From Bostrychus sinensis (taxonomy: Eukaryota; Chordata; Actinopteri; Gobiiformes; Eleotridae), in the NCBI GenBank assembly GCA_020698575.1, contig CM036240.1:25385211-25449210 (forward strand): a stretch of 64,000 nucleotides of DNA, in the 5' to 3' direction. The notes below the pieces were generated by a model, which worked only from the letters and a program-made list of their open reading frames with translations, was not told the origin of the DNA and did not search any database. A program made the translations under genes and the position numbers. Below, piece by piece: positions 60,726 to 64,000 of this stretch (positions within the stretch are counted from its first letter, which is position 1; each line of letters starts with the position of its first letter).

Positions 60726-62609
60726 CCTTTCAAATGACACTAGGATTGCATGATTGTTTGCTTTGCATTAATGATAATGTTTATAAAAAATAATCTTGTA
60801 ATTAAACATGAAAACAAGTAAAAAAAAAAAAAAAAGAAATTATGACTAAAACACTCCAGTAGTCACTCTTTAGCTTGTGATTTCCTTAAAAATGCATATT
60901 AGATTCTCACACTTGGTTAATGCAATATATAGTTTAGCTATTGCTGTATATTACTTTCTTGGACCATCACTGTCAACAGTCTCCACTAAACTGGCCAGGA
61001 CTTTAGTCAGATAACAGTGCAGCTACTGCTCTGATACTCTGATGCAGGCCAATTTTTTTATTGATGGTTTTTGTCTCCCATGGCATGAAACATTTAAAAG
61101 GAAAGGGCTTCTGCATGCCACAGTTGTTAATAATTCTAAATGAGGTAAAACATTTATATGTGACTTTAAAAATCTAATGACACTAGTTAGCAAAGATACA
61201 CATTAATAGAGATCTGATTCTTTCTATCTTCCAGTCTGCATTTACATTTCTAGTGTCTCAGTGTGAAAGCTGACTCCTGTCTATCAGCAAGCGGCCATCA
61301 CCTGCATGTGGAGGCTCTGCTGTGATAACCTCCTGCTGACACCATGCTGTTGACTTTAACCCAGACATGTTGCATCTCCTTTGTCTTAATACAAAAGACC
61401 TTTAATTGTTTGCTCACGGCATGGCCTCAAATAATGTAACACTGAGACAACTTGTAGTGTTTGACTTTGAGGGGCCAATGGGGTTCATGAAATAATGAGA
61501 TTGGAAACAATCTGTGTTCACATTTTAATTACTAACACTGTTGTGGGTTTACAACAAAGAGACTATGGACATTACCACTGCAATGATACACAAATAGAAT
61601 GCAGCTTTAGATGTCTGCTCCAAAACAAACAACTTCTAAATATGGAATTTTCTGTTGCATTGGTAAAACTAGCACCAAATTTTGACTTCCCACAACTAGT
61701 AACAGAACACTTATATGCCTACTTATTACCACTAATTCTTCCTGTTATGAGTATGCAATGCTTGTATCAGGGAGTTCCCAGCTGTAATATTTCTCCCTGA
61801 CGCATAAATCATCTTACAGCTTGTGGTGAATCACTACTATTCAAACAAGATGTGATAAAATGATTCCCACTGTTATGCTTTGAAATTGTTATCTTCTATT
61901 CTCATCTCCACCAGGCCCAAGCCACCACAATCACATTAATCCTGGGATAATATGCAGGGAAAATTAAAGCATGCTTAACCCCATGCTTTAGAGGTCAGCT
62001 GGCCTTCACCTCGCCTGCCCTACCTGACAGACTCTGGGTTGGTAATGACTGTGGCTCAAATCCTCTGGTGTGGCAGTTTAATATCAGCCAACCTGTGATT
62101 ACTGTTGCTGCTCCAGATGTTTACTTTCCTTTTTTTTTAGTCCTCTGTGATTATGGTGCACAGAAGCAGCCTATTACGAGCCAAATATACTGTACGTCTA
62201 CGGGTGAGTGTGTATTAAAATCATCATCATCAAATCAACATGTCGCAGCAGTTATATTGTAAAAACACTTTGTTGACTTGTTCAGATTAGATCACTCACT
62301 TACAATGTAGTATTACAGATAATTGTGGGATCTCTTATTTAGGACTCCAAACTCAAAACACTGAACTCCTAATTTTGGTTAGAACATGAAGTATTAATAA
62401 TGGAGCACAGCTTTGACACAGTACGAACCCAGTAATAACATGAAATTTACATGTTTACCGCATGTATGATACAGACTTGGTCAACTTGTTCAACTACATC
62501 CAATGTACTGATATTGTACCCATTTTTCCTATCATATTGCATGAGGACACAGCTGGGAGGAATCAGAAGTTAACCCAAAAATGAAAAGTCTTCAATCCTT
62601 GCTTTAGTC

Positions 62610-63060
62610 CTAAACCTTTGCTCAGTATTTGCATCAGTATTTCATGTTTTATAACCTAAAATAATGTCTGGATAAGGTGTCTGCTGAACCCTGCTGGCAA
62701 CAGTGGGGAATAGACAGAGCATAAAAGGGCTATTTAGCACGTCTATTCGCAAAATGACCCAAACCAATCGGTAAAGGACATTACTGCTTCGTAGTGACGG
62801 CAATTTTAGTGCTGAAATTATCTAAACAAGTGCAGTGATGGAGTATTGGCTTTAGAAACACTCAACAGTACTTCCAGGTTTTGTGTCTATGTAGAGAGGT
62901 GAGACCAAGCGTTTTCAGTCTTGAGAAGGTCAGCGGCTCAGCAATTACTCAAACATGCATGAATGAAACAAAATACTACTCCAAGTATGTTTTTGAAGTG
63001 CAGACAACATTATAACATGATTAAAAGTGAAAAAAGTACATTTTAGCATAACAGGGGAAC
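62610..63060 (+). repeat. Dispersed repeat, family A, fullest copy
   Basis: The left part is the reverse complement of 2100-2350 (tagcagg... ctattccccactgttgccag on the complement). The right part (aattactcaaacatg, gaatgaaacaaaata, gtatgtttttgaag) matches 11230-11320. It ends near ttttagcataacaggggaac. Unnamed family with no coding capacity. Confidence 0.6.
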
Positions 63061-63487
63061 TTTAACTACCAATAAATCAGCATGACACAGTCTCCAGTCA
63101 TGGCCCTCTAAAATTCCCATACAGCAATGAAAATAATATGAGTGTTCTTCATAGACCTGGAGGCTAACACCTACCACGGGAAGAATGTGTCATGTTTTTA
63201 CTACTCTACTTTTGTTTATTTCCTCCATTTACGCTTCACGCCCATAATCCTTCAGAGTAACTTTATACATTCACAATCCCACAGAAATATTCGTCATCTG
63301 TGCAGGCTCAGTTTCTAATACCTGTCTTGTTGACCTTTCAGCCACAATATATCAAACATAATACCAATGTGTCATGCCATGTAGGCCACAATGATCCTGT
63401 GGCTATGAAGCTTTGCAAAATCTTGTGGGAAAGTTGCATGTGATAAAGTATGCAAGTGGAAAACAGTGATACAAAGAACCCCTAAGC

Positions 63488-63509
63488 TTTTTTTTTTTTT
63501 TTTTTTTTT
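63488..63509. repeat. Poly-T tract
   Basis: About 22 T in a row. Confidence 0.9.
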
Positions 63510-64000
63510 GGTTTGAATGAAATGAGAGATGCTAATTATGGTAATAAGTAACAAGGCAATTAGCAAAATGCAGTGGCTAACCATCAGGGGCATTTAGGTT
63601 TTCAGTGATTCACCATTTTTTTCTTCTTCTTTTTCTATACAGCATACAGTGATCTGCTTCTGTCTCAGATTCAGCCAACTCCATGACATTATAGCTCTAT
63701 GCTGTAAATAACAATCCAGTCCAGACAGTTTGTAGATGAAGGTTGAATGTCTGGCTGTAAATAAACTTCTATTACACAACAAAAGTACATGACAGTGGAT
63801 TAAGCTGTTGTGTATGACCCCATGAGAATCTACCATGCCCAGTTTTGATAGCTATGATTCACCACTAGTTAAATGACAACTAAAATAACAGTTTTTCTCA
63901 CTTACTAAATGAACTTTTCTGCGCTTTTAACCACGTATAATGTTGTTTCCACCTCAAAAACATGGAGAAGTATTTTGTTTCATTTACGCATGTTTGAGTA

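Larger units (their letters stand above)
57383..64000. other. Gene-poor right end, possibly a long first intron
   Basis: No exon with recognisable protein was found. The stretch contains repeat relics listed separately and unique blocks such as 59880-60130 and 61380-62060 that could be regulatory. If the exon at 57362 is real, this is its first intron. Confidence 0.4.

Noticed and set aside
1..64000. CRISPR arrays, operons, phage genes
   Set aside because: None seen; gene structure and repeats are those of a vertebrate genome.

Overview
The window is nuclear DNA of a ray-finned fish, most likely a percomorph teleost. It has intron-rich vertebrate genes with GT-AG junctions, AT-rich introns, teleost-type repeats (hAT and Tc1 relatives, LINE tails) and a six-cysteine astacin pair of the hatching-enzyme/nephrosin type. 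I cannot name the species.

Layout, left to right. Positions 1-24714 hold the 5' end of igf2bp2 on the minus strand: exon 1 (24537-24711), exon 2 (23345-23405) and more than 23 kb of an intron that runs off the left edge. That intron contains old repeats, a hAT element with intact ends (15238-15985) and possible regulatory islands. Next comes tra2b (27324-31388, minus, eight coding exons, complete), with a GAA-rich candidate poison exon in intron 1. Two tandem astacin metalloprotease genes follow (32520-34125 and 35070-36746, minus, nine exons each). A tRNA-Lys(TTT) gene (37213-37285, minus) lies back to back with a small coiled-coil gene (37399-39071, plus; weak ZWINT resemblance). ankzf1 (coding 40404-45150, plus) and glb1l (45582-49982, minus) converge tail to tail. 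Beyond 50 kb the window is gene-poor: a compound inverted-repeat element (50515-51273), a GC-rich promoter-like segment with a possible 7-codon first exon near 57.36 kb, then about 6.6 kb without recognised exons.

igf2bp2-tra2b matches human 3q27 in order and strand. The convergent ankzf1-glb1l pair matches human 2q35. The astacins, tRNA and small coiled-coil gene sit where the two blocks meet. tra2b encodes a splicing regulator; ANKZF1 releases peptides from tRNA on stalled 60S ribosomes; GLB1L is a family 35 glycosidase; IGF2BP2 binds mRNA. Nothing suggests that these genes form one pathway.

Points most worth a second look: three GC-AG introns in glb1l and one in ankzf1, all forced by reading frame and family alignment; an 81-nt in-frame glb1l intron without stops (exitron-like); a one-base surplus that breaks the ankzf1 frame in exon 10; an exon 1/exon 2 phase conflict in glb1l; the candidate tra2b poison exon; and several small transposons whose exact ends and target-site duplications can be read directly.
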